From Niebla homalea (taxonomy: Eukaryota; Ascomycota; Lecanoromycetes; Lecanorales; Ramalinaceae), in NCBI GenBank assembly GCA_019925105.1, contig JAHGAU010000011.1:248001-312000 (forward strand): a stretch of 64,000 nt of DNA, read 5' to 3'. The notes beneath the pieces were generated by a model, which worked only from the letters and a program-made list of their open reading frames with translations, had not been told where the DNA came from and searched no databases. A program made the translations under genes and the position numbers. Of this stretch, positions 1 through 12,469 are shown one piece after another (positions within the stretch are counted from its first letter, which is position 1; each line of letters begins with the position of its first letter).

Positions 1-690
1 AGTTACTTTAAAGCGGATAAAAAAGGAGAATATAATTTTCTATTTTGGATTAAAAATCATCAATTATAGCCTCCCCGCTATAATAAAAAGGCTAAACGCC
101 TTCAGTTATATAAAAAGATATTTTACGGTTATTTTAAACATAATATTAATAAGGATATATAACGATATCCTTAATAAAAAGGTAATAAAGGGTGGATCCC
201 TTAAGTTAATGAGACCTTAAAACCGGGTAGCGGATATTTATTAATACTTTAAATATTAGGGGTACGGGTATATTATTATAAAATACTTTAATAATATAAA
301 GTACGTAATATATATTAAAAAATATAATATATATAAATATACTAACTTAATAATAAAGGGCTTAATAAAGAATATATTAAAATACGTAATATATAGTAAT
401 AATAACTACTTAACGTAAGATTTACGGTATATAATAAAAGCGAAGGAGACTTAACGTAAAGAAATTAAGATAATAATTAAGGTTTAATGCTATAATTTAT
501 ATAAACTTAAATTAACGAAGTAATTAAAAACGGTTTTAAAACGTAAACGGAACTTATTAAATAGGAAAAAGTAAAATATAATAACCAATAACGTAAAAAA
601 AAAAAAAAAAAAACTTATAACGATATTAACCCTTAAAACCGGCTATTTAATTAGGATTATTATTATAGTAAAAAGATTAAAATAAATAAC
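1..690 (+). pseudogene. LINE ORF1 (gag-like) relic, C-terminal part, copy 1
   Basis: This is the end of the nucleic-acid-binding ORF1 protein. The translation starts in the acidic stretch that copy 2 reads as GEEEEVTLKRIKK at 11779-11817. It passes through a region at about 484-535 reading CYNLYKLKLTK, which I interpret as a decayed CCHC knuckle whose later cysteines and histidine were lost to C-to-T changes. A run of 19 A at 595-613 interrupts the frame. In fungal Tad-type LINEs, ORF1 is an RNA-binding protein with zinc knuckles. Limits are approximate and no start codon is in the window. Confidence 0.6.
595..613 (+). repeat. A19 homopolymer
   Basis: This is an uninterrupted run of 19 A. 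The other LINE copies lack it (copy 2 has a short purine stretch at about 12387-12398), so it expanded after insertion. Confidence 0.9.
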
Positions 691-699
691 GCTTAACCT

Positions 700-3600
700 T
701 AAAGAGAAATTATTTATATAAATAAAAATCAATAAAGAAAGCTTAATGGATATTAATATTTAATATATTTACGCTTTTAAGGATAATATAATATAATATA
801 CGTAAAGAAATAGTTAAAACTATAATATTAATATTCAGATTTAAAAAAATAAAGAATATTAATATTATAACGATATAAAAACCATTATATAATTTATATA
901 TTTACTTTTTAATTAACCCGGAAAATAATTTCTACCTAGTTTTTAAGGGTAATAAAACGACGTAAATATATTTCTTTATTAATAAAAGGTTAAATATAAA
1001 TAATTAAGACGTTACTTATTACGGAGGGAATTTATATATATTCCGGATCATATAAAAGGGGGATATTAAAGGTATTTTAAATATTTATAATATATATAAT
1101 CCGTTACCGGCCAATAAAAAGGAACCCTTTACGATCCCGTTACTTAAGAATATTATAATTATACCCGGTAAGTACCTTTTAATAAAGGACTTTAATCTTT
1201 ATTATATTTAATAAAATAAGGATAATTATATAATTAATTATACCGAATTTAAGGAGTTATTAATAATTATTATACGGTTTAATTTTACGTTATTAACATT
1301 AAAAAAGACTATTATATAAAAAAGCCGTAAACTTAAGATTACGATTAACTTAATATTTAGCTCGGAAAGTATTATTAATTTAATTATAATATACGGACCT
1401 TAAAAGGACTTAAAATATAATTTAGATTACATCTTAATATAAATAATTTTAAATTAGTTTATTAATATAACTCCGTTTCTATTATTTAAATAAACATAAA
1501 AAACGGTTAAAAAAGCTAAAATATTAATAAAAACGGTAAAAATAATATCTTAATTAACGGAACGTCCCCGGTTCAATAATAAAAAATAGATTAACCGTTT
1601 TATAAAGCGGGTAATAAAGGCTTTAAATAAAATAATTAACGTTATAATCTTAATAATAAAGCCGTCTTAAAGAGTTAAAACCTATTAAAATAAAGAATAT
1701 ATAAAGGCGATTATAAAAATAAAAACGCTTATAAAGTAAGTTATTAAGTATAAAAACCGGAAGATATTTTAACGGTTAAAGGAAACTTAAAAAAAAAAGG
1801 AAAAAATTATCCGGAAGGTTAAGTAAATATATTTTTAAACTATAATATATAATTTAGCGGTTTCCTTTTATAATATTTAAAAGCTAATAAAATACGGTAA
1901 AGAATAAAGTAAAAAACTTAAATTTATTCTTAAGTTTTTACCCTTAAAAAGATTAAACGGTATAATAATAAATACCTTTAACGGTAAAATTAAGGTTTTC
2001 CGAAAAGCGTTTTTTCCCCCGTTATTAAAAGTTAACTTAATAAATATTAATAATACGGTATATCTTAAATTAATAATAATAAATAAAGTAATAACTTAAA
2101 AGATAATAATTAAAACGATTAATAAACTGAAAAAGGATAAAGCCCCCGGACTTAACGGTATATTAAATAGGTTTTTATCTATAATAACGTTACTATTTAA
2201 AGAGGTCTTTATTTATTTATTTTAAGCTTATTTTAATATAAGATATTACCCTTATAAATTTAAAAAAGTTAAAATAATTATCCTTAAGAAGCCGGTTAAG
2301 TTAAATTATTCAGAAATAAAATCGTATAAACTTATAGTATTCCTTTATATATTAAGGAAAGCTTTAAAGACGGTAATTATAAAGATCTTAAGTAATTACG
2401 TAGAAAAGTATAAACTACTCTTTAATTAATAAATAAGGGTAAAAAAAAGATAATTAACGGAAACGGTTCTTAAAGGCTTAATTAATAGCGTATATATAAT
2501 ATAAAACTATAAGAAGAAATACATTATAAGTCTTTTTTCCTTAAATATTATAAGGGCGTTTAATAAAATAAATTATTAAAGGTTATTATATAATTTACGG
2601 AAAAAAAGGGTTTTACTTTTTTTTATAAATTAAATAAAAAGTTTTTTAAATAATTAAGCGACGTTAATTAACTTAAAATAAAAAATAAATATAATAAAGC
2701 CCGTAATAATAAAAATTCCTTAAAAGTTACTTATCTCTTTAATTTTATTTTTATTCTTTAATAGCCCGTTTATTAAAAACTTAATAAAGTTAAAATAAAA
2801 AGTTTAAATAAAAGGCTTTATTAATAATATTTACCTTTTAACTTATAATACGTTTACTTATATAAACTATTTAAAGTTAAAATAAACTTATAAAGTTTAT
2901 TTATAATAAGTAAAAATATATAAAGTCTAATTTACCTTATATAAATATAAGCTTATTTATATAATAAAAAGTTTAAAGTTATACGATATAATAACTATAA
3001 TAAACTTAAGTAATATAATAATAAAACCGGAAGTTAATATTAAAATATTTAACCTATAGGTCGATAGGAAATTAAATTAAAAAGATTATATAAAAAAGGT
3101 TTAAAAGAAAATAATTTTATAAGAAAAAGGCCTTATTTACCTTATAGCGTTAACGTAAAAAGCTATTTTATAAAAAGTTAAAACTATTTATTAAACAATT
3201 ATAAAGTTTACGATAACGTACGTAGTAATTATCTAGTACGTATCCGAAAATACGTTTAAATATAGGAAAAAGCCCGTCCGGTAACTATAAAAGGTTTAAA
3301 ACCGATGCTTAAAAATAATAAGTAAAATATATAAAATAACTCCCGTCCCAATATTAGAATCCGAAATCTTTATATTATTAATAAAGCTAACCTTAAATTA
3401 AATAATCGCTTAAGTAAAACTTAAAAAAGATATAAACTTAATTATATTAATAAAAACGAACATATTTATTAAAACTATAAAAGGCCTTAAATAAGAAAGC
3501 GTAAAAAAACGGTATTTACCTTTTTTACGGAAGTTAAATTAGGGTAGGTTAAAAAAAAATTAACCTAATTTATATTTAAAAAGTTAACGTAAGAATATAT

Positions 3601-4164
3601 AAACTTTTATTTAAAATAAAAATAACGGAGGAAAAGAAAACTATAAAAATAAAGTTAACGGCGATTACCTTATAAATTATAAAAAGGTAAATAAAGCGTT
3701 AATATAAATATAAAGAATTAATCCCTTAAAGGCAATAATACTTAACGTTAAATAACGATAAAGTTATTAATAAGTATCTTTAATATTATAAGATTATAAG
3801 GAAAAGCAATAATACGTTAATAATTTAATTCCGGATAAATAAAAACGGTTTACTTTATTTCCTTTTTATGGTATATGCCGGTAACCAGATTAACGTTAAT
3901 TACGAATATAAATAATAAAAGTAAGACGTTATATACGTATTAATCTCTTATTTATTATTTAAGGAACTTAAACTAAAATTAATTAAAAAGGTAGGAATTA
4001 ATAATTATCGTTAAATACTTATTAATAAAAAGGGTATTAAAGCGGCCGCCAGATTTATAATAACTACGGGTTTATTATTATAGTTTAACTTAATTAAGGA
4101 AATAAAGGAAATAATCAAAAATTTAACTAAAAAACCTCGCCGCCGATTTAAAGGTAAAAAATAA
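700..4164 (+). pseudogene. LINE ORF2 relic (endonuclease-reverse transcriptase), copy 1
   Basis: ORF2 would make the element's APE-type endonuclease and reverse transcriptase. Seen in order: IITIQ(E/K)P at about 875-890, the catalytic-Glu motif of APE endonucleases; LLIKDFNLYYI at about 1177-1208, equal to LLIGDFNLHH after RIP reversal; a degraded SDH motif near 1424; the RT finger KSYKLIVFLY near 2322; and the RT catalytic box, now GFINNIY, at 2815-2835, where the family has F(A/V)DD with both Asp lost to G-to-A. A C-terminal block AARFIITTGLLLQFSLI at about 4045-4098 matches the GLLGQFSLA tail typical of fungal LINEs. The frame closes with TAA at 4162-4164. Many in-frame stops make it non-functional. 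Confidence 0.85.
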
Positions 4165-4631
4165 TAATAAGAAAACTATACTTAATAAAGGGTTAAAGGG
4201 GCTATAAATATCGGAGCGGTATAAAAAACGATATTATATCGGTTAATAAAATTATATAAATAAAATAATAATAATATACGTATTAATAAGGATATTTAAT
4301 AATATAATCGGAATTCTAAAATTTTAATATTAAATAGACCCATAAGGTAACGGAAGAATAATAGGTTTAAAGGTAACCCTTAAGTAAATTTAATTGTAAT
4401 ATTATAGGTTTTCTTGGAAAAAATATATAAATAAATTCTTATTCTTTAAATAACCGTAAATACTCTTAACCCTTAAGACGTAAGTAGAAACTAGGTAAAT
4501 ACCGGTTTTTATTCTTAACGTTATGGATATTAGGTTTTTTACGGTTATTAATAAGGTTAAATAACCGAGTATTAAAGAACGCCGGAATTAGCTCAGCTAA
4601 ATCCGTAATATAAATCAATCAATCAATCAAT

Positions 4632-5789
4632 ATTAAGAATTTATTATAAATTATTTTATATTAAAATTTATTAATAAGATAGGCTTCCATAGCCTTTTAT
4701 AACGCTTTAATATCTATAAAATAGAATTTATATATTTTTTTACTTTTTATTTCCCCGATTATTTCTTTAATTAATTTTATAAAGCTTAATTTTAATATTA
4801 TTAATACTATAGACTTTTAAAATCGGCAAATTTTATATAATATGGTATCTAACTTTTATTAATTATTAAAACGTTAAGGATTATTAATAAAACGTATTTT
4901 TATTCCTTAATTTATAAATAATATTTTATATTGGAGTTATTTTTTAAAGGATTTTCTATATAATCCCGTTATAACCCTTTTAATTTTTTAATATTATAAT
5001 TTTTAAAATATAAATTACTTTCTTTAAAACTATTTTTCTATATAAATATTAAGGAGCTTAATAATATAAAGATTAAAATAAAAATAAAGAATAAACCTTT
5101 ATTATATATAATATAAAAATTACTTTAAATTAAATAAAAAAAAATATTTCTTTAAAAATAATTTTCTAAGATAAGCTTTTAAAGGTTACTTTATAGGGAT
5201 TATATAAAGTATTTTTATTTATTTTTTAATTATAAAATATTTTTTTGGGACTTATGCGTTTTTATTGTATTTTAAGGTCTTTTTTATTTATAAGGATTTT
5301 AAATTAAATTCCACTATTTTCTTAAAAAGGGTTTACGTAAAGGATAATTATTAATTTTATTATAAGCTTATATATTTATATTATCTTTATAGTTACTTTA
5401 ATTATAATAAATAAGATATTATATTTATTAATTAATTATTATTAAGAAAAAATATTTAATTTAATTATTATTTTATTTTATTTAAAGATTTTATTTATAA
5501 TTAATTTTATTATATTATTATATTTTTTAATACGTTTAATAATATAAGCTTAATTTATATAAACCCTTTAATATTAAACCCTTTAATATTAAGATTAAAA
5601 CGTAAGTTTAAATATTATATATATAAAGTAATTATTAAAGATAAGTTCTTAATATAATAAAAAAGTACCTTATAAGTATAAGCATATTTAATTTAATATT
5701 TAATATAAGGTACTAAGAAAAAGTTTAACGCTTAAAAGTACTTTAAAGAAGGTATTATATATATTAATAATAATATAAGGTTACTTTAT
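4632..5789. other. Unidentified AT-rich sequence
   Basis: No gene or recognisable transposon domain was found. The stretch is very AT-rich and RIP-like. It contains a direct repeat of about 15 bp (aaaccctttaatatt type) near 5564-5595. It may include the 5' flank or terminus of the hAT element that follows, but I found no terminal inverted repeat here. Confidence 0.5.
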
Positions 5790-7860
5790 ATTATATATAA
5801 GAGACACGATAAAAACTTATAATATCCAAAAAAGGATAGAATATTAAGAATAAAGAATTATATAGAAATTAAAAACTATAAGAGAGTTAATTATATTAAG
5901 AACCTAGGATAAGTATTAATTTAAATTAATATAATCGATAAAATAATTAAATTTCCTTTTTAATCGGATTATTATAAAGATAATTATAAATCTTTTTTTA
6001 ATTAATTTTATAAAACCTTATTAATTAATAAATAAAACTTTTATTTAATAATAAGGTTTTAATATAAAAAGATTTCTTAAAATAATTATAATAATAAATT
6101 ATTATAATAACCTTATTATTTATTATTATTAAATATATTAAGATGTATTAACTTTTCGCTTATCTTAATTAAGGCCTTATACTATTATTTTTAATAATAA
6201 TTAAGAATTATATAATAAAATACTTAAAAGAGATTAAGCTATTCTTATTAAAAGATCTTTTTAACGACGGTAATAAGGTTTTATTAACCATAAATAATTA
6301 ATCTATTAATAATAAATAATCTTATATAGCGATTATAGTATATTGGATTAATTAAGATTAAAAGTATTATAATATATTAATTAACTTTAAGTATATAAAA
6401 GGTACTTATAATAATAAGCGGCTTATATTTATTACGATAAAGGTTATTAAAAGCTATAAGTTAAAAAATCATATTTTAATTATTATTATTAATAATATAA
6501 ATAATAATAATATTATAACGGTTACGTTACGTTAAGAAGCTAAAACGTATTAAAATTCATTTATTAATATCGTAAAAACGCGGCAGAAAACAGAATATTT
6601 ATTATATTTAACTTATATTATTTAACTTTTATTTAAGGCCTTTTTAAGTTACCTTAAAGTCAATATAATAAACAATAATATAAATTATCAATTTAATAAA
6701 AAGCAGGTTAAATTAATTAACGGTTAAGCTATAAGTATCCTTAAGATATTAATAAAAATAAGATAAATTTTTAATAATCTTTATATTTATTTAATAGGCT
6801 ATAGATTCAGAAAACTGCGGTTTATATTAACGTTAATAATAAGCGTAAAGAGGCCTTTATAACCGTTTAATAAAGAAAGATTAATATTTATAATATTATA
6901 AATCCCCTGATCTTAAATCAAAATAAAAAACGTAAAGAAATATTATTAAAATTATTTTAAGATATAACGATTTATTAAGACTTATCTTTTTATATAATAA
7001 CCTATATTTTAATATTTCATAAAAATATTAATACGTTCTTAAAAGAAAATAAAGGAAAGAATAAACTTTTAAAGCTTAACCTTAAAGAATAAAGCTATAT
7101 CGGATATTTAATAGAATCAACTTAATTATTCTATTAAGTTATTAAAATAATAAATATTATTAAATTATTAACCCTTTATTTTATCTTTATAATATATAAT
7201 AAGTTTTTTAATTATACTAAAAAAAAAGATAATCGTTTACGATATAAACGGATTACTTAAAAGAAGGAGCTTATTTAAAGGTTAAATATAACGTATATTA
7301 AGTTAATTAAATACTATAGTAAAACTTAAGGCTTAATTAACTTACTTTATAAATAAACCGCTTTATTACTTCTATAAAATAATAATAAGGTCTTTAAGGG
7401 TTGAAATTAATATATAATAGTAAATAAAACCTTAGAAACGGAAGTTTATTAGGCTGCCCTTTATAAAACCTTTAATAAGTACGTTTTACGCTTTAATCTC
7501 GATTTATTAACGAATTAAAGGTTAGGTAAGCAAATATAGGCTATAAAAAACTTAAATACTTTATTAAATAAAGAAAGCTTATTAAATAATCCCATTTTAG
7601 ATAACTTTAATAATATAAGAATAATAATAAGTTTATATTTATCTTTATGCTTATTAAACTTATTAAAGTAAAATAACGTTATTACTTAAAATAAGTAATA
7701 GAATCCTGGCTTAATAAAAGTACTTATCTTATAAGCTACTTATCTTATTATAAGTAATTTAAGATATTTTTTATAACGCTTCCGCCGGCGTTAAATATAA
7801 GTATTATTTTTCTATTATTAAGCGTTATTATAAGAATTAAAAATACTTTATTTTTTTAAC
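5790..7860 (+). pseudogene. hAT-family transposase relic
   Basis: This is a decayed DNA transposase that would cut and paste a hAT element. Recognisable pieces come in the family order. At 6214-6285 it reads EIKLFLLKDLFNDGNKVLLT. Then comes SYIAIIVYWI (pre-RIP HWI) near 6325-6350, and FKYIKGTYNNKRL (KGTHSG-like) near 6390-6425. IIINNINNNN near 6485-6510 is the RIP form of the hAT TDNASNN motif. ITIY*DLSFY near 6965-6995 is the DxxTRWDS/T motif. ESWLNKSTY and Y(A)xD further on (about 7700-7760) resemble the C-terminal dimerisation region, before a GC-richer end near 7780-7860. Numerous TAA stops replace Gln/Trp codons. The N-terminal BED finger was not recognised. Limits are approximate. Confidence 0.75.
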
Positions 7861-8030
7861 TTTCCGGGTAAAAATATTAATTTATTATTATAAATAAAAA
7901 GAAAATAAATTAAATTAATTATATATAAACTTAAAGGTTAATAATAATAATTTTAAGGATTAAAAAAATAAGGAATAAAAGAAATGAATATATAATATAA
8001 ATATAATTATAAAATATATTAACGATAACG

Positions 8031-8062
<32 letters not shown>

Positions 8063-8410
8063 CTAAAAAATATCTTATTAATATATATGATATTATGCTT
8101 TACTTTAAGTAACGTTAATTTTCTAACTTATAACTCCCCGGACCAATAAAAGAACGGTATCTTAAATTAATTTAAATAACTTAACTTTAAGACGGTATCC
8201 CTTTTTAAACTTAAGATATATTTAACCTTAAAACGGATCTACCTTTATTAATTTCTTTAAATATAATTTAAGTTAATAAGCTCGAGGAATAAGGTATATA
8301 AATTAAATATTAATAAAAAATTAAAAATAAAAAGATTTAAAATAGTATTATTTAAGTTTTTCTATAGCGTTATAATAAAACTATATAATAAATTAAGCTT
8401 TTAATATTAT
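7861..8410. other. AT-rich sequence between the hAT relic and tandem repeats
   Basis: No coding signal was found. It may be the 3' non-coding part of the hAT element. A trinucleotide run is annotated separately at 8031-8061. Confidence 0.4.
8031..8061 (+). repeat. (AAT)n microsatellite, about 10 units
   Basis: Uninterrupted ATA/AAT repeats of 31 bases, preceded by degenerate cgataacg units. Confidence 0.9.
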
Positions 8411-8419
8411 AACTTTTTT

Positions 8420-8486
8420 AATTATCTTTATAATTATTTTTATAATTATTTTTATAATTATTTTTATAATTATCTTTATAATTATT
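8420..8486 (+). repeat. 12-bp tandem repeat, about 5.5 units
   Basis: The unit is approximately tttataattatt. The outer units carry a C in the T run (ctttataatta), the inner ones a T. All changes between units are C/T. Confidence 0.85.
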
Positions 8487-8519
8487 AACCCGAGAACTTT
8501 TTACTTTATTTACGATGCG

Positions 8520-8706
8520 TTTTATTTAATCCGTTATTAAGATCTTAATATATCTTAATTTTATCCCGTTTTATTTTAAGCTAATACGGGATAGGATAAA
8601 AGCGACTCTATCCCATCCCATCCCTATCCCATCCCTATCCCATCCCTATCCCATCCCTATCCCATCCCTATCCCATGGGATATATCCCGTCCCGCTTCCC
8701 GGAGTA
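8520..8706 (+). mobile_element. MITE-like terminus, related to the MITE at 36794-37215
   Basis: The segment aatccgttattaagatct and following bases to about 8585 matches the right half of the MITE at 37057-37150. The last 23 bases (8684-8706) match that MITE's right terminal repeat and end in ...cccggagta. The middle has expanded into an 11-bp satellite. No matching left terminus was seen upstream, so this is either a truncated MITE or the right end of the neighbouring hAT element. The second reading is inference. Confidence 0.6.
8608..8677 (+). repeat. 11-bp GC-richer satellite, about 6 units
   Basis: The unit is atcccatccct, repeated head to tail. It retains many CpA dinucleotides, unlike its surroundings. 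Related but less regular gggacgggata runs occur in the left half of the MITE at 36.8 kb. Confidence 0.9.
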
Positions 8707-10634
8707 AGGGCGACCTTAATATTTATAACGTATATAACCTACCGCCGGTGAATAAAAAAAGATTATTTATAATATCGTTATTTAAAAAGATTTTAATTAC
8801 TTTAAGTGAATATATATTACTTAAAGATTTTAACTTATATTATTATATATAAAACGAAGAAAAGTATATAATAAATTATATTAAATGAAATAACTTATTA
8901 ATAATTACCGTTTAAGTTAATTTCTTATTATTAATATTATAAAAAATTATTATATAAGAAAGTTATAAGTTTAAAATAATAATTAATTTAACCTTTAATA
9001 TAAAAGGAATTACCGGCATAATTATAATATATAAATTATAAAAGGACTTAAGATATAATTCGGATTATATATTAATACAAATAACCCTAGATTAAACCGT
9101 TAATATAACCTTATTATTACCGGTAAAAAGGGCGTAAAAAACGGTTAAAATAATAAAGGTTTATATAAAAACGGAGGAAATAATAATATAATTTACGGAC
9201 CTCCTTTAATTAAATAATAAAGATTAAATCGATCTCTTTATAAAGTGAGTAATAAAGGTATTAAATAAGGTAATTAATAAAATAATTTTAATAGTAAAGC
9301 CTTCTTAAAGAGTTAAAGTTTATTAAAATAAAGGGTATATAATTATAATTATAAAGGCGAAAAAGTTAATAAAATAAACTTTTAAGTATAAGAATTAAGA
9401 AATACTTAATTAATTAAAGATTACTTAAAAAGAAAAAGAAAAATTTATTAAGAAAATTAAGTAAATATACTTTCAGTTTATAATATACAACTTAACGGTT
9501 TTACCTCGTAATATTTAAAAGTTAATAAAGTATAATAAAGAATAAAGTAGGAAGCCAAAGTTTGTCCTTAAATTCCCGCTTTTTAAAAAACCTGATAATA
9601 TATTAATTAATACCTTTAACGGTAAAATTAAGGCCCTTAAAAAAGTACTTTTCCTTTTTTTATTAAAAACTAATTTAAACAATATTAATAACGTTATATA
9701 CCCCGATTCCATATTAATAAATAAAATAATAATATAAGATATAATAATTAAAGCGATTAATAAATTAAAAAAATAAAGCCTTAAGATTAAATAAGATCCC
9801 TAATAGATTCCTATTAATAATAATAATATTATTTAAGAAAGTTTTTATTTATTTCTTTTAAATATACTTTAATGTTAATTATTACTTATATAAATTTAAG
9901 GAAAAAAAGATAATTATTTTTAAGAAGCTTATTAAGCCGGATTACTTTAAGGTAAAATCTTATAAATTTATTATACTCCTTTATATATTAAGGAAAACCT
10001 TAAAAATAATAATAATAAAGATCCTTAATAATTATATAAAGAGTTATAGACTTCTTTTTAATTAATAAATAAAAATAAAAAGAAAGCGGTTAATAGAAAT
10101 AGCCCTTAAAGGATTAATTAATAGTATATATATAATATAAAATTATAAAAATAAATATATTATAAATCTTTTTTTTTAATATTATAGGTATTTTCAATAA
10201 AATAAATTTTTAAAGGTTATTATATAACTTAAGGAAGAAAGGGATATTATCCTTCTTATTTAAGTAAATAAAAAGTTTTTTAAACGATTAAACTACGTTA
10301 ATTAACCTAAGATAAAAAATAAGCTTAATAAAGCCCATTATACTAAGGATTCTTTAAGGATTGTTTATTTTTTTTATATTATTTTTATTCTTTAACGGTT
10401 TATTAATTAAAAAGCTTATTAAGTTAAAATAAAAAGTTTAAATTAAAAACTTTATCGATAACGTTTATTTCTTAATTTATAATATTTTTATACGTATAAA
10501 CTATTTAGAATTAAAATAAGTTTATAAAGTCTATCTTTAATAAATAAGAATTTATAAGGCTTAATTTACGTTATATAAATATAAGCTTATTTATATAATT
10601 AAAAGTTTAAAACTATATAATATAATAACTATAA
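8707..10634 (+). mobile_element. LINE copy A, left part (5'-truncated, split by copy 2)
   Basis: It aligns with LINE copies 1 and 2 from the middle of the endonuclease onward. The first bases, aagggcgaccttaatattta, match the reverse complement of LINE B near 26.15 kb, so the element was 5'-truncated exactly at the MITE-like terminus. It contains the end of the endonuclease domain and the RT core. The catalytic box at about 10450-10475 reads NFIDNVY and keeps one of the two Asp. It breaks off at 10634, where copy 2 inserted, and resumes at 16427. Many in-frame stops are present. Confidence 0.88.
10622..10634 (+). repeat. Target-site duplication of LINE copy 2 (left)
   Basis: The 13 bases ataataactataa are repeated exactly at 16414-16426. 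Joining LINE A across them gives the sequence seen uninterrupted in other copies, for example near 2990-3005. Confidence 0.9.
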
Positions 10635-10655
10635 GATAGTCAGTTTTAATGAAAG

Positions 10656-12440
10656 ATGGCGACGAATAACGGGACCCCAGAGGTCAGAAACGATGCACGC
10701 GTATATAGCTCAAGTAATAATAAGGATAATACCTTAAATACGATAGGCGGAAGCGGAATAATAATAAGGGTAAAAGGGGAGAAAAGGCAAATAACCCAGG
10801 TTAATAGGAACGGTAATAAGTTATATGAATAACGCAATAAATATAAGATAAAAAAGCCTTAAATTAAATAAGGAGCTTATAATTAATAAGATACGCGTAA
10901 AAGGACGTATATAACGTATAAAGGTATTATTATAAAAGGTAATAAATAAAGGGCGGAAAGGACGAAGACGGTATATAGGGACGGATAAAGGGTAAATAAA
11001 GGCATAAAAGGCCTTATTAAATATATATAAACTAAAGAAAAACTAAATAAAAATAAGGAGATATTAAGTAAATAAAAATAAGTTACGAAAAGAGGTAATT
11101 ATTAAATACGTAAGGAAAAAATAAAAAAAAAGGAAGCAATAAAAACGTTAAAAGGTTTCCTTATAATTATATAAAAAAATATTACGTTAAAGACCTGGCC
11201 AATACTATAAATTGGGTTACGGAAAATAAAAAACTTTTACGTAAAAGCGGAAAGAAGTTTAAAAGAATTAAAAAAATTACGTAAAGCTTAAAAAATAATA
11301 ATAAAAGCGCCGGCGGACGGAAATAAAAAAAGATAAAAAGGATATATATAAAGTAAAAAAATAACGGGGGAGGCTTTAAAAAAAAAAGTAAGGATAAGTT
11401 AAATAATAAAAGTTATAAAAACGGCGCCGGCATTAATAATAAAAAAGGTAAAAACGGGGGAGAAAACGGCGGTATTAAGGAAAACGAGAATAATAATTAT
11501 ATAATTATTAAATGAAAAGGAAAGAAGCATAATAATAAAAATAAACTTATTATAATTAATAAAAACATTTAAAATAATAAAAAAGCTATTAATAGAATAA
11601 ATTATTACAATATATAAATTATAAAACGGGGATATTTTCTTTAATATAACTTTATTAAAGGTAAAGGAAGGGCTGGAGAAATTAAAGGAATAAACCGGTA
11701 AAAAAAGGTATAAGACGGTAAAAATATTAAGGTAATCCTTCATTATCGCGGTAAATAGGATATATTTAATAAGGTTTATGGGGGAGGAAGAAGAAGTTAC
11801 TTTAAAACGGATAAAAAAAAAATATAATTTTCTACTTTAGGCTGGAAATTATTAATTATAACCTTCCCGTTATAATAAAAAGGTTAAACGTTTTTAGTTA
11901 TATAAAAAGATACTTTATAATTATTTTAAACGTAATATTAATAAAAATATATAATAATATCCTCGATAAAAAAATAATAAAAAGTAAATCCCTTAAATTA
12001 ATAAAACCTTAAGACTAAACAGCGGATATTTATTAATATTTTAAATATTAAAAATATAAATATATTATTATAAAATATCTTAATAATATAAAATACGTAA
12101 TATATATTAAAGGGTATAATACGTATAAATACGTTAACTTAATAATAAAAAGCTTAATAAAGAATACGTTAAAATACGTAACGTATGGTAATAATGGCCA
12201 CTTAATATAAAACTTACGGTATATAATAAGAACGAAAAAGACCTAACGTAAAAAAATTAGGATAATAATTAAAATTTAATATTATAACTTATATAAATTT
12301 AGATTAATAAAATAATTAAAGACGGTTTTAAAACGTAAATAAAGCCTATTAAATAAGGAAGGGTAAAATACGATAATTAATAATATAAAAAAGAAAAAAC
12401 TTATAACGATATTAACCTTTAAGGTTAATTACCCGATTAA
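10656..12440 (+). pseudogene. LINE ORF1 (gag-like RNA-binding protein) relic, copy 2
   Basis: The start is clear: ATG at 10656 gives MATNNGTPEVRNDARVYSSS, also conserved at 39388 and, on the minus strand, at 27875. About 60 codons are still open. Further on comes a lysine/glutamate-rich helical stretch, then LKxGDIFFNITLL near 11610-11650, the counterpart of the (Q)LxSGDI(x)xxT motif of fungal LINE ORF1 proteins. GEEEEVTLKRIKK follows at about 11779-11817, and a decayed CCHC-like region near 12268-12320. The protein would bind LINE RNA. The 3' limit is approximate. A long antisense frame at 11399-11743 is a by-product of this Lys-rich segment. Confidence 0.75.
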
Positions 12441-12469
12441 GATTATTATTATAATAAAAAAATTAAAAT

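Larger units (their letters stand above)
1..4631 (+). mobile_element. LINE copy 1, Tad-type non-LTR retrotransposon, 5' end outside window
   Basis: The sequence aligns throughout with the full-length copy at 10635-16413. Base 1 matches about base 11794 there, so roughly the first 1.15 kb of the element lies left of the window. The 3' end has the family signature, a conserved block around 4581-4613 followed by a short (AATC)n tail to about 4631. Both ORFs are present as relics broken by many TAA/TAG stops, as expected from RIP. The order zinc-knuckle-like region, endonuclease, reverse transcriptase, C-terminal Cys/His region matches fungal LINEs of the Tad/CgT1/MGL type (family knowledge; clade assignment is inference). 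No 5' target duplication can be checked. Confidence 0.9.

Noticed and set aside
8608..8677. CRISPR array or telomeric repeat
   Set aside because: The 11-bp units are contiguous without spacers, and the unit is not a telomere type such as TTAGGG.
9515..9712. 65-codon minus-strand frame
   Set aside because: Antisense to the LINE A reverse transcriptase region; Leu/Phe/Ile-rich shadow with no motif.
10646..10837. 63-codon minus-strand frame at the LINE 5' end
   Set aside because: Exactly antisense to the conserved ORF1 start (MATNNGT). The sense frame has the family support.
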